Shown here: piece by piece, positions 42,603 to 51,303 of the stretch
How positions within the stretch are numbered: position 1 is the first letter of the stretch
How the letters are laid out: each line of letters opens with the position of its first letter
Origin: Candidatus Nomurabacteria bacterium
GTDB lineage: Bacteria > Patescibacteria > Paceibacteria > UBA9973
Direction: 5' to 3'
Length of the DNA: 64,000 nucleotides
Assembly (NCBI GenBank): GCA_026396015.1
Contig: JAPLXP010000004.1
Coordinates: 1 to 64,000, forward strand
Position numbers and translations under genes: made by a program
The notes under the pieces: model-generated
What the model was told of the DNA's origin: nothing
Databases searched by the model: none
What the model saw: only the letters and a program-made list of their open reading frames with translations

Positions 42603-44078
42603 TTATTCGATTATGTCTATATCTCTTGCATTTATTGGGTTTTCTAGGCCCTCATCATGATGCTTGTGATTCTGTATATATCGGATACTGTACACAGCAG
42701 ACAAGGCCACAATCATGACGGCTATCCATCCAAATACAGGCCATGATACACGAGGACCTGCATCCCCCGCACTAGCAGCTATGTCATTTAGATTTATAAC
42801 ATTATTATTTTTTTCTTTTTTACCTAGTGAAATTGTGGGGAACGTTTTTTCTATATTATTATTTTCTCTTGGTGCAGATTCAATTTTATTATTTATAACT
42901 TGTGAAGGATTTTGATCTTTTGCAGGAGTAGGAATATCTATAAATGGAAATCCTGCTATGACTTCCCCGCTCGGAGATATGATAGATATATTACTCAAAT
43001 CATCAAAACTAAATTTTGTCACTCGTGGTGAAATTTTTATTTTCTTGCCGGACATGATAATAGTACCGTCAGGAATAACAAAAGAATTACTTTTGCCTCT
43101 CAAAACCCAATTCGACAATGTCGTCTCGTAGCTAGACTTATTTTCCAATTCAATATATGGATCAGTGGCCGTACCCACAGAAGATATGACGACGCTCGCA
43201 GGTATTACCTTTATGATCATCTTGTCTGTGGCATCAATATTGCTACCATAATAATTCTGAAAATAAGATAGTGTCATAAGATACTCCCCAGGGTAGTCAT
43301 ATCGATACAAGAATGAGCTATTCTGATTTGGTATTTCTCGAGACATACCATCCCCAAAATTCCAGATGAATCTACCATATGAAAGATTCTCCTTGCTGTA
43401 TCCAGTAGTCTTTTGGTCAACCTTAAAATCAATCCCTGAGATTACTACATTTTTAGATATTATCTCTGTACTTATCTTTGGTGGTGCTACCTCTTTTTTG
43501 GGAACAATTACAGAGCTACTAGAAGAACTAAATGACGAGCCACCACCAGAACCTGAAGAAACCTGATTCTGATTTGATACATCAGGCACAGTAGCAAGTC
43601 CAGGAGTAGGTAATGAGGCAACCCACGAAGAACCTGATTTCTGTAAAGAATTTCCATCTTCACTGGCGCCGAGAGATGAAACATAAGCCACGCTATCTAT
43701 TGTAGTGCCATCATTTATGAGTGACACATTGCCGCTGTCCTTATCCAATACCATCACAGTATCTATAGCTGTACCAGGAAAACTAGCATGGTCAGCCAGA
43801 AAAGTATTCTTGTCCCCCGTTAGGATAAAGTAAGACTGGGCAGGCACAGAGAAATCAACTTTGTTGTTCAGATAGTGTGAGGCACCATCATTGAATCGCC
43901 ACTTGAGCGCATCTATAGATGCAGGAGCAGATCCATTGTTGTAAACTTCAATCCATTGATGATTCGTATTCGCACCTTTTGGGTCATACATTATCTCAGT
44001 AATCTCAAGTGAGGCCGATACTATGTATGGTACACAAAATACAATAAACAAACCAAAACAGATTAAAATTCTTTTCAT
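42603..44078 (-). CDS. lamin-tail-domain surface protein
   Basis: 491 residues. Signal peptide (residues 1-22), then a lamin-tail domain (LEITEIMYDPKGANTNHQWIEVYN ... about 23-130), a Ser/Gly-rich linker, a PKD-like region (YGRFIWNFGDGMSREI), a second lamin-tail-like module (ISSVGTATDPYIELENKS), and a C-terminal transmembrane helix (about 449-469). The topology suggests an anchored extracellular protein. Role unknown; such proteins are frequent on CPR surfaces. Confidence 0.8.
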   Translation of the reverse strand: MKRILICFGLFIVFCVPYIVSASLEITEIMYDPKGANTNHQWIEVYNNGSAPASIDALKWRFNDGASHYLNNKVDFSVPAQSYFILTGDKNTFLADHASFPGTAIDTVMVLDKDSGNVSLINDGTTIDSVAYVSSLGASEDGNSLQKSGSSWVASLPTPGLATVPDVSNQNQVSSGSGGGSSFSSSSSSVIVPKKEVAPPKISTEIISKNVVISGIDFKVDQKTTGYSKENLSYGRFIWNFGDGMSREIPNQNSSFLYRYDYPGEYLMTLSYFQNYYGSNIDATDKMIIKVIPASVVISSVGTATDPYIELENKSSYETTLSNWVLRGKSNSFVIPDGTIIMSGKKIKISPRVTKFSFDDLSNISIISPSGEVIAGFPFIDIPTPAKDQNPSQVINNKIESAPRENNNIEKTFPTISLGKKEKNNNVINLNDIAASAGDAGPRVSWPVFGWIAVMIVALSAVYSIRYIQNHKHHDEGLENPINARDIDIIE

Positions 44079-44119
44079 AGATTTTTATTTAACCGTAAAA
44101 ATATGACGGTCTTTTTATT

Positions 44120-46483
44120 TTATTCTAATATTTTTTTCAATACTTCCTCGGGTACTTCTTTTGATGGGACACGCTTCTGCCAGGAGTCATTTTGATTCAC
44201 TACAGGATCTGCACTCTGTGTATTATCCACTTCTGTTTTTTCTGGAGTACTCAAGATTGTTTCAATCTCTTTTTCTACAACAGGATTTGGAAATGCTTCT
44301 GGAATTTTTTCTATTACTTTTACTTCTTCAGTTGTAACTGGTATTTCCTTTGGAATATTTTTTACTTCCACTTCTGTTTTAATCTCTTCTACAACAGGAG
44401 CAATCAGGGCATCCACTACTTTTACTTCTGGTGCAGTATGCGCAGGCTCTACTGTAGTCTTTGTGGTTGTAGTTGTCGTAGTTGTAGTAGTCTGTGGTGT
44501 AGCCACTTTTGCAAGAAGATCTTTTAGTGCATTTTTATTTTCTTCAGATGCCTCACGGGTAAGGAGAACGGTCTTGGGCTTTATTGGTGCATTTACTACA
44601 GGATTTGAAGAGGCCACCTTGAGCGCAGAAAGAGACATGGGTTTTTGTTCCACCCGCTTTACCTCTACTACCTCCGGTACTTTTTGAGTATCTAATTTTT
44701 CAGACTTTTCATTCTTTATCTTTTCCAATAGACCTCTGAGTAACGGAGAAGGAGATCCTATTTTTTTAATGAACGGCTTTGGTGTGAATTTTGAATCTGG
44801 ATTATTTGCGGGTTGACCCTTTTGGTAATTATTTTTTGGAATAAATGGTTTACCTGGGACAACTAGTGGAGCAGAATCTTTTTGGGGAATACTCTCCCTA
44901 TTTGCAGTGAATGCAGTAGTCAGACGTGATCCATCTTGGTTGAATTCAATACCCAATGCTGCCAGTGGTGCAGAATTTACAGTATCTTGCTTGAATGCCT
45001 TTGGTGTAATGAATCCTTTTGCGGCCTCAAGATTTCCTTCTTTTATCTTGAAAAGACACTCCTTACAATAGATTGGTTTCTTTGGGTCTGGCTCGAATGG
45101 AACCATTATTTCCTTTCCACAATTTAGACATGTAGCTTTGAATTTACCTATAGCTTCAGGGTTGTCTGTAGCCTGGAGTGTACCACTCCAACGCATAATC
45201 TCGTTCTCTACTTCTTCACGAGGTTTTGTGTAAAGTGCACGAGATGATTCAATGATTTTCTCTTTTACATTATCTGTCAGATCCACCTTGATTGGAGGAA
45301 GAGTACTCGCAGAAAATGGACGACTAGTCACCCCGTCGATCATCAACTTTAGATATACGTGATAGTTTGGCAGGTTTACTAAATCCTGAGCCATGAATTC
45401 TGGCTCGAATTCTTTTTCTAGAAAATCTGCGTCATCAGCACCAACACGGAAGATAATCATCGTACCCACGTTGCCGAATACAGCATCACGAACTTTACTA
45501 CCATCCTTGTTTTCAAGTTGGGCAGTGTACTGGTGGGCGATTATAAGATTTAAACGATATTTGCGGGCCTCAGAGAGGATGTTTGCAAATGAGTCTGTAG
45601 CAAAATTCTGGAACTCGTCGACATATAGATAAAAGTCTTTACGATCATTCTCAGGAATACGCACACGCTCCATAGCAGCGAGCTGAATCTTGGTGATGAG
45701 CATTCCTCCGAGCAAAGCAGAGTTGTCTTCTCCGACGCGACCCTTGGACACGTTCACGAGGAATATTTTTCCTTCATTCATAATATCAAAGATATCGATT
45801 GTAGATTTTTGTTGACCGAGGACATTACGGATAATAGAAGTGGATAGGAATTGTCCTACCTTGTTTTGAATCGGAGCTATGGCTTCATTTCTGAATTGAT
45901 CACGCCACTGCTCGTATTCGTGCACCCAAAATGCCTTGACCACTGGGTCCTTTAGATTGTTCACAATCATCTGACGATAATCCTTGTCCACTAGGATACG
46001 AGGAATACCGAGTAGTGTAGTTCCAGGAGTATCGAGCAATGCGAGAATGGCATTGTTTAGAATGTACTCCATACGACTACTCCATGCATTGGCCCAAATC
46101 TTGGTAAAGATTCCCATGAGTCCTGACGCTACGAGGTGCTTGTATTTTGGATCGTCGATCTGCAACACATTGAATCCAATATGAAAATCCGTATCAGCCG
46201 GATTGAAGTAGATAACATCTTTTACGCGATGCTCTGGGATGAGACTGAGAATTTCCTCGACGAGCTCGCCGTGTGGATCCACCACGCAGACACCCTCGCC
46301 ATTTTGAATATTCTGCACGATTAGATTCGAAAGGAGTACTGATTTACCAGTACCAGATTTTCCCAGCACATACATATGCTGACGGCGGTCTTTTCTCTTT
46401 ATACCAAAAACATTCCCGGTATTACGAAAGTTTGTCTTACCAAAATATGTAATATCTCGATTGTGTGGGATTCCTGTATCCAT
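44120..46483 (-). CDS. TraG/VirD4-like (HerA-type) ATPase with long C-terminal tail
   Basis: 787 residues. Walker A GKSGTGKSVLL (about 42-52), Walker B region FYLYVDEFQNFATD, VVDPHGELVEEIL, and the arginine-finger stretch near NVSKGRVGEDNS place it with the type IV secretion coupling/HerA-like ATPases. Past residue ~420 there is a CLNCGKE...YCKECLF zinc-ribbon and a long Pro/Lys/Thr-rich tail with a poly-Thr run. No other secretion genes are here, so its role (DNA pumping or pilus/secretion) is inferred. It is paralogous to the gene at 51304. TGTTATAAT ends 9 nt before the ATG. Confidence 0.82.
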   Translation of the reverse strand: MDTGIPHNRDITYFGKTNFRNTGNVFGIKRKDRRQHMYVLGKSGTGKSVLLSNLIVQNIQNGEGVCVVDPHGELVEEILSLIPEHRVKDVIYFNPADTDFHIGFNVLQIDDPKYKHLVASGLMGIFTKIWANAWSSRMEYILNNAILALLDTPGTTLLGIPRILVDKDYRQMIVNNLKDPVVKAFWVHEYEQWRDQFRNEAIAPIQNKVGQFLSTSIIRNVLGQQKSTIDIFDIMNEGKIFLVNVSKGRVGEDNSALLGGMLITKIQLAAMERVRIPENDRKDFYLYVDEFQNFATDSFANILSEARKYRLNLIIAHQYTAQLENKDGSKVRDAVFGNVGTMIIFRVGADDADFLEKEFEPEFMAQDLVNLPNYHVYLKLMIDGVTSRPFSASTLPPIKVDLTDNVKEKIIESSRALYTKPREEVENEIMRWSGTLQATDNPEAIGKFKATCLNCGKEIMVPFEPDPKKPIYCKECLFKIKEGNLEAAKGFITPKAFKQDTVNSAPLAALGIEFNQDGSRLTTAFTANRESIPQKDSAPLVVPGKPFIPKNNYQKGQPANNPDSKFTPKPFIKKIGSPSPLLRGLLEKIKNEKSEKLDTQKVPEVVEVKRVEQKPMSLSALKVASSNPVVNAPIKPKTVLLTREASEENKNALKDLLAKVATPQTTTTTTTTTTKTTVEPAHTAPEVKVVDALIAPVVEEIKTEVEVKNIPKEIPVTTEEVKVIEKIPEAFPNPVVEKEIETILSTPEKTEVDNTQSADPVVNQNDSWQKRVPSKEVPEEVLKKILE

Positions 46484-46599
46484 GTTGGTTTTATTATAAC
46501 ATATATGATAGAATCAAAACACTAAATTTATACTCTGATACATAAAGCTATATATCAGCAAAATAAACAATTTGTTCATTTAAAAAATCAATACGAAAT

Positions 46600-46764
46600 A
46601 TGAGAAAAATCATCTTAAATCCATTTAAATGGTTCGGCATCTGGGTTGTTGTCTGCTTATTAATTTTTGTATATATTCTATATTGGATTATATCAAAAAT
46701 ATTTAGAATCAAAACAAAAGAGCAGGCCTACACCGGTTGGGCAAATCAAAAGTGTTTTAGTTAA
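46600..46764 (+). CDS. 54-residue membrane microprotein
   Basis: The basic N-terminus MRKIILNPFKWF is followed by one transmembrane helix (WVVVCLLIFVYILYWII) and a short polar tail with one cysteine. It is followed directly by a terminator, which supports a real transcript. Function unknown. Confidence 0.5.
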   Translation: MRKIILNPFKWFGIWVVVCLLIFVYILYWIISKIFRIKTKEQAYTGWANQKCFS

Positions 46765-46766
46765 CT

Positions 46767-46794
46767 AAAAAAGGAGCATATGCTCCTTTTTATT
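46767..46794. terminator. bidirectional terminator
   Basis: AAAAAGGAGCATATGCTCCTTTTT, a perfect palindrome between the microprotein gene and the DUF1653 gene. Confidence 0.82.
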
Positions 46795-47100
46795 TTACCC
46801 AAATAATTCTTTTTTCTTTAATTCTAATTTTGAGATTATTTCAGGGTCTGTGACTTTTGAAAATCTTTCAAAAGTTTTCCTCTCGCGCATCACTATCTCT
46901 GTAAAATTATCTAAAGATCTGACAAATACCTTCATATGACTACCCTTTAAAATATCCACTTCATAAAGTGGTTTGTAAAACAAAACTTCACAGTCTTTTT
47001 CTGCGTCAAGTCCAAATCCTTCTACCACATATGAGTGATCGTATACATCACCCTGATCGTGTTTGAAATGATAATAAAATTCTCCTATTTGTGGTTTCAT
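46795..47100 (-). CDS. DUF1653-like protein
   Basis: 101 residues. GEFYYHFKHDQGDVYDHSYVVEGFGLDAEKDCEVLFYKPLYE and the later FVRSLDNFTEIV resemble the DUF1653 fold (YRHFKG...VVYQALYG...WVRPLEMF). Small and cytosolic, molecular function unknown. Divergent from the membrane protein at 47152. Confidence 0.72.
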   Translation of the reverse strand: MKPQIGEFYYHFKHDQGDVYDHSYVVEGFGLDAEKDCEVLFYKPLYEVDILKGSHMKVFVRSLDNFTEIVMRERKTFERFSKVTDPEIISKLELKKKELFG

Positions 47101-47139
47101 AATATAATTTTATCACTAATTCAAAATATAAATAAATGA

Positions 47140-47145
47140 TACAAT
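47140..47145 (+). promoter_or_regulatory. -10 box (TACAAT) of the 192-residue membrane protein gene
   Basis: TGATACAAT ends 6 nt before the ATG at 47152, consistent with a leaderless transcript. Confidence 0.45.
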
Positions 47146-47151
47146 ACATTA

Positions 47152-47730
47152 ATGATTCCAGACTACATATCATATATCACAATTCCAATAGGACTAATCG
47201 GAATATATTTATATATAAAAGAAATAATTCTCGGTAAAACAAGACCAAACATAGTCACTTGGATTTTTTGGTCTATAGCACCACTAGTAGGAGTATTTAT
47301 AAACTACAAAAGTGGAGTATCAATATCATTATTAGCTTCGACATTTATAGCAGGATTTGGACCACTACTAGTAGTCCTATTTTCAATATTCAATAAAAAT
47401 TCCTATTACATAATTACTAAATTTGATATTCTCTGTGGTATCTTATCTGTACTTTCAATAATACTTTGGATAACCACAAAGAATGTTATACTTTCACTTT
47501 CTTTTGCTATATTTGCAGATTTTACAGCAGGACTACCTACAATTATTAAATCATGGACTCATAGTGATACAGAGAGTCATGCACCATACTCTATAGGAAT
47601 ACTAAATCAAATAATAACCTTTTTAGTTATTACAGATTTTTCTTACATCAACACAGCCTTCCCTATTTATTTTGTAATAGCGAATGGAGTAATAATCCTA
47701 GGCATTTATCACAAAAAATTATTCAAATAA
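47152..47730 (+). CDS. multi-pass membrane protein, 192 aa
   Basis: About seven hydrophobic helices with little loop sequence. The motif RPNIVTWIFWSIAPLVG near residues 31-47 may be functionally important. No recognised family; the size and helix number could fit a small transporter or a SWEET/PnuC-like protein, but this is speculation. Ends before a large palindromic terminator. Confidence 0.65.
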   Translation: MIPDYISYITIPIGLIGIYLYIKEIILGKTRPNIVTWIFWSIAPLVGVFINYKSGVSISLLASTFIAGFGPLLVVLFSIFNKNSYYIITKFDILCGILSVLSIILWITTKNVILSLSFAIFADFTAGLPTIIKSWTHSDTESHAPYSIGILNQIITFLVITDFSYINTAFPIYFVIANGVIILGIYHKKLFK

Positions 47731-47750
47731 CACAATATTCCCAATTACTA

Positions 47751-47796
47751 AAAATGACATTCGGACATTCTTGAGAATGTCCGAATGTCATTTTTG
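47751..47796. terminator. large palindrome P1 (terminator of zinc-ribbon gene 1)
   Basis: AAAATGACATTCGGACATTC-TTGA-GAATGTCCGAATGTCATTTT, a perfect 20-bp stem with a T run. It is related to P2 (49502) and P3 (51259), spaced about 1.75 kb apart. Confidence 0.85.
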
Positions 47797-47798
47797 TT

Positions 47799-49490
47799 TT
47801 AGATTACTTCATTCTGATAACATTTTTCACAATATACGATCTCGGGTCGGTCGGGGGAATAAGATGCCTTGATATCTATTCCACATTCTGCACAATTTCG
47901 ATCAAAAGATGTAGGTGGCAATGCACGAGAGAATCTTTCCCCTCTTCTGCAGTCTGAACATTTTCGAGGTATTGATAAATTTAATTTATTCAATATATCT
48001 ATTTCTCCATCTACGATTTTAAAACATCGTCCGCAATCACATCTCACAACGTAATTCAAAATAGTATTTCGATCAGATCTTTTATCTGGCAAATCTTTTG
48101 ATTCTATATTGTGCACATACTCATTGGGTTGTACTTCTACCCATTTATATCCAAAATCAATAGCTTGGTCTTTTGTCTTGGGGTAATACACACTTGCAAA
48201 TGTCTCATTGTATCCAAATGAAGAAGCTTGAAACGGCAAAAATTCACCATATTTATATATCCTGCCTTTTGAATCTATATATGGATTCACCTTCATATCC
48301 TCTATTATTTTATTTTTCAAGATATCAAAATCCTCTTTTGAATATTCTTTATTTAAAATAAAATACGATTTCCTCTTTAAATTTGCACAACCAAATACAT
48401 TCTTGCAAGAAGATGCATAATAGCAATATTCATGATTCAAACAATCAGGATATGAACCAATGGAAAACTTTATATTAGAGGACCCATGCCCAGCAATCAG
48501 TGTCTCATAGATGAGCTCTGCTCCACCGCCCCAACATGTATAGTCATAGGCATCCTTAGTCTTTTCTACTGAAATCAATTGTACGAATCTAGAATCCTCT
48601 GTACTAGTGATCATATATGAGTCTCTGGCATTTTTTGATTCGAAAATATATTCCCCGGAGACATTTACATTCAGACTATTCCCATACATTGATTTCACTG
48701 GATTCTTCAACCAAAAATCTCTAGCCTCTTTTTTGTAATGCTCAAAATTTGAATATGACGACAAATCTGCATTTTTAATAAATTCAAAATATTCTTCTTT
48801 TGTGTATTGCTCATTATAAATGCAATAAGATTTCTTTCTTAAATTAATACACCCAAAACAATCATTGCAACCAGAACAATTTTTAGAAAAGTATAAATTT
48901 ATAGAGTTGTCACATTCATCACAAGATACACAACCAAAGCATTTATATATACCTACGCAATCATAACACTTTTCTGATTCACGAATTCGAAAACAATCCG
49001 AGCTATCTTTTAAGGTATTCAAAAAATCACAATAAAAAGAATTTTCTGCATAGTCAGCAAAAAATAAACCATAACAATTATTTAGATGTGAAGAATAATT
49101 TGTATACGAGGTATTAATCAAAGAAGAATACAATGTATCCAATGCCATCATTGGGGTATTGTTTTTAAATTCAATATATTGCTCCAAGAAATTCCTATTT
49201 GGATCATAATCCACCCCATACTCTGTACCATCCCAATCATCCGCCCACCAACATTTTGAGCAGAAAACTTTTTTACCACTATCCTTGTGATACATGGATA
49301 TTATATTTGAATTACATTTATCACATACCCCCTTGTATAGTGAATATATATTCATAAAAGCCAAACGTCTTTCAAATCGACATGTAGGGCAAAATGTCGG
49401 TGATGGAACTTTTATCTTTTCATAGAATGAAAAATCATCTGGTTCTATGTTGAAATCTTTTTTACAATTTTGGCAGTTACGTGTTTCCAT
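47799..49490 (-). CDS. CxxC-rich zinc-ribbon protein, paralogue 1
   Basis: 563 residues from METRNCQNCKKDF. A chain of CxxC pairs begins with CQNC, CPTC and CDKC, the motif YCSKCWW-type (FCSKCWWADDWDGTEYG) follows, a central CYDCVGIYKCFGCVSCDEC cluster comes next, and the end has CDCGRC, CSDC and CEKC. Such proteins probably fold around many Zn ions. It shares the same architecture and many blocks with the neighbour at 49546. They form a tandem duplication. The activity is unknown; they lie between the two TraG-like ATPase genes. Confidence 0.75.
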   Translation of the reverse strand: METRNCQNCKKDFNIEPDDFSFYEKIKVPSPTFCPTCRFERRLAFMNIYSLYKGVCDKCNSNIISMYHKDSGKKVFCSKCWWADDWDGTEYGVDYDPNRNFLEQYIEFKNNTPMMALDTLYSSLINTSYTNYSSHLNNCYGLFFADYAENSFYCDFLNTLKDSSDCFRIRESEKCYDCVGIYKCFGCVSCDECDNSINLYFSKNCSGCNDCFGCINLRKKSYCIYNEQYTKEEYFEFIKNADLSSYSNFEHYKKEARDFWLKNPVKSMYGNSLNVNVSGEYIFESKNARDSYMITSTEDSRFVQLISVEKTKDAYDYTCWGGGAELIYETLIAGHGSSNIKFSIGSYPDCLNHEYCYYASSCKNVFGCANLKRKSYFILNKEYSKEDFDILKNKIIEDMKVNPYIDSKGRIYKYGEFLPFQASSFGYNETFASVYYPKTKDQAIDFGYKWVEVQPNEYVHNIESKDLPDKRSDRNTILNYVVRCDCGRCFKIVDGEIDILNKLNLSIPRKCSDCRRGERFSRALPPTSFDRNCAECGIDIKASYSPDRPEIVYCEKCYQNEVI

Positions 49491-49501
49491 TTTTTTAATT
49501 T

Positions 49502-49538
49502 TGACATTCTCACATTCTGCAGAATACGAGAATGTCAT
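49502..49538. terminator. palindrome P2 (terminator of zinc-ribbon gene 2)
   Basis: TGACATTCTC...GAGAATGTCA outer stem with an inner ATTCTGCAGAAT, related to P1 and P3. Confidence 0.75.
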
Positions 49539-49545
49539 TTTAATT

Positions 49546-51246
49546 TTAAATTACTTCATTTTGATAACATTTTTTACAAAAAATAACAGGTGCACTCTCT
49601 AATGTGTAATGCGTCCTAAAATTTATACCACATTTATCACACACCCTATCTTTTAATGACATATTGTCTACCCATAGATTAAACTTCTTATTTATTCTAC
49701 AAAAATGACATTCTCTGGGGATTGGCAAATTCATCTTTTTCAAGAAAGAATATTCCTGCCCTATGATTCTATACCCTTTTGAACACTCTCTGCAAGATAT
49801 TATCTCTTTCAAAATATCTTCACCTACTTCATTGATATCATCTTTTAAATCAGACCAATCTAGACTTATACTATGATCATTTGAGTTGTCCTTCTCAAAA
49901 TTTAAACCATAATCTTTTATATCTTTTTCTGAAAGTTTATTGAAAAATTGTGCAAGTGTCTTGTTATAAGCAAACGGTGATATTTCCATTGGGAAGAATT
50001 CACCGTATTTATATACATGACCCAAACTATTGATATAAGGAACATCATTCATCTGAATTTTTATTTTTTCCATCAACTCAAAATATTGGTCTTTACTATA
50101 CTCTTTATTCAAGATGACGTACTTACCATTGCGTACAGACACTCCACCAAAAACATACGATGATCCAAAAACTAATTTTGAATATTCGATATCCATACTC
50201 CCAATACCCGTTTCTTGAGTAAACTTTAGGTTTGAGGCATTCTCCCCAATATTATTCCCTTCATATGAAGAAGAAAGATTTCCTCCCCAGCTTGATATAT
50301 CATATACATCTCGAACTGGCTTGTTGTACAACATCAAAAGGAATTTACCATTCTCTACTCCAGTCACGTCATAGCACTCCTTACAATTCTTTGAATCAAA
50401 AACATAGCTACCAGTATGATCCACTGACATATCGTCATATGCTGGCTTTGGTATTTGAGTCTTCCAAAAAATATTAGAATCTTCCTCTAATTTTTTATAT
50501 CCAGACCATGTATTTATTTTTAAAGATTCTTTTATTTGTAAGTATTCCTCTCTAGAATATTGTTGATTAAAAATACAATATTTTTTATTTTTCAAATTAG
50601 TACAGCCAATACAATCAGTACAATTATCGCAATCCCTACAGAAAAAACAATCCAAATTAAATCTAGCATTACCTCTTGTTCCTACACATCCATTACTCTT
50701 AAAAATATTCATGCAGTCATAGCATGAATCACAATTCATAACCATGGAGCAATCGACAACGTCTTTGTTCCCAGTGACTAGTACACCATAGGCAGAATTC
50801 TCGTTGTAGCTAGTCAAAAAAGTCAGGTAACAATTTTTTAAATCTTGTGCATGATTATTATATGGTGAACCATTTGTAGTACTAGTATTAATAGAAAGAC
50901 CACATAATGGAGTTGATTTCAATAAACTAGAAAACTGATCAAGGAAACTTTTTGTTTCATCAAAATCTATACCATAATCTCGCCAATCCCATTTATCACC
51001 CCACCAGCATTTTGGGCAGTACACAGTATATTCAGAATCTGGACTGTACATAGATATAAAATTTTCATTACACAAATCACACTCTCTTTTATATAAATTC
51101 AATAGATTCATCCATGCTAGTCTACGGACACGTCTGCAATCCGGGCAAAAAGTCGGAGCAGGAACACCCATCTTTTTATAAAATGAAAAATCATCAGGTT
51201 CGATGTTGAAATCTTTTTTACAATTCTGACAGTTTTTTGTTTCCAT
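49546..51246 (-). CDS. CxxC-rich zinc-ribbon protein, paralogue 2
   Basis: 566 residues. Same layout as paralogue 1: METKNCQNCKKDFNIEPDDF, FCPDC, CDLC, YCPKCWWGDKWDWRDYG, then a dense cluster (CDSCYDC, CFFCRDCDNCTDCIGC) and C-terminal CHFC, CDKC and CKKC. The central region differs more than the ends. No catalytic residues are recognised. Possible roles are RNA/DNA binding or a structural metal-rich scaffold; neither is shown by the sequence. Confidence 0.75.
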   Translation of the reverse strand: METKNCQNCKKDFNIEPDDFSFYKKMGVPAPTFCPDCRRVRRLAWMNLLNLYKRECDLCNENFISMYSPDSEYTVYCPKCWWGDKWDWRDYGIDFDETKSFLDQFSSLLKSTPLCGLSINTSTTNGSPYNNHAQDLKNCYLTFLTSYNENSAYGVLVTGNKDVVDCSMVMNCDSCYDCMNIFKSNGCVGTRGNARFNLDCFFCRDCDNCTDCIGCTNLKNKKYCIFNQQYSREEYLQIKESLKINTWSGYKKLEEDSNIFWKTQIPKPAYDDMSVDHTGSYVFDSKNCKECYDVTGVENGKFLLMLYNKPVRDVYDISSWGGNLSSSYEGNNIGENASNLKFTQETGIGSMDIEYSKLVFGSSYVFGGVSVRNGKYVILNKEYSKDQYFELMEKIKIQMNDVPYINSLGHVYKYGEFFPMEISPFAYNKTLAQFFNKLSEKDIKDYGLNFEKDNSNDHSISLDWSDLKDDINEVGEDILKEIISCRECSKGYRIIGQEYSFLKKMNLPIPRECHFCRINKKFNLWVDNMSLKDRVCDKCGINFRTHYTLESAPVIFCKKCYQNEVI

Positions 51247-51258
51247 ATTTTAGATTTC

Positions 51259-51298
51259 GACATTCTCACATTCTTGAGAATGTCCGAATGTCATTTTT
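51259..51298. terminator. palindrome P3 (terminator of the second TraG-like gene)
   Basis: GACATTC...ACATTC-TTGA-GAATGT...GAATGTC with a T run. The right arm is identical to P1 and the left arm to P2, so it may be a recombinant of the two. Confidence 0.78.
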
Positions 51299-51303
51299 TA
51301 TTT

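Noticed and set aside
44463..44520. Trinucleotide-like repeat in the TraG-like gene as a phase-variation tract
   Set aside because: It encodes a Thr run in a low-complexity linker. Variation in whole codons would not switch the gene off, and the repeat is imperfect.
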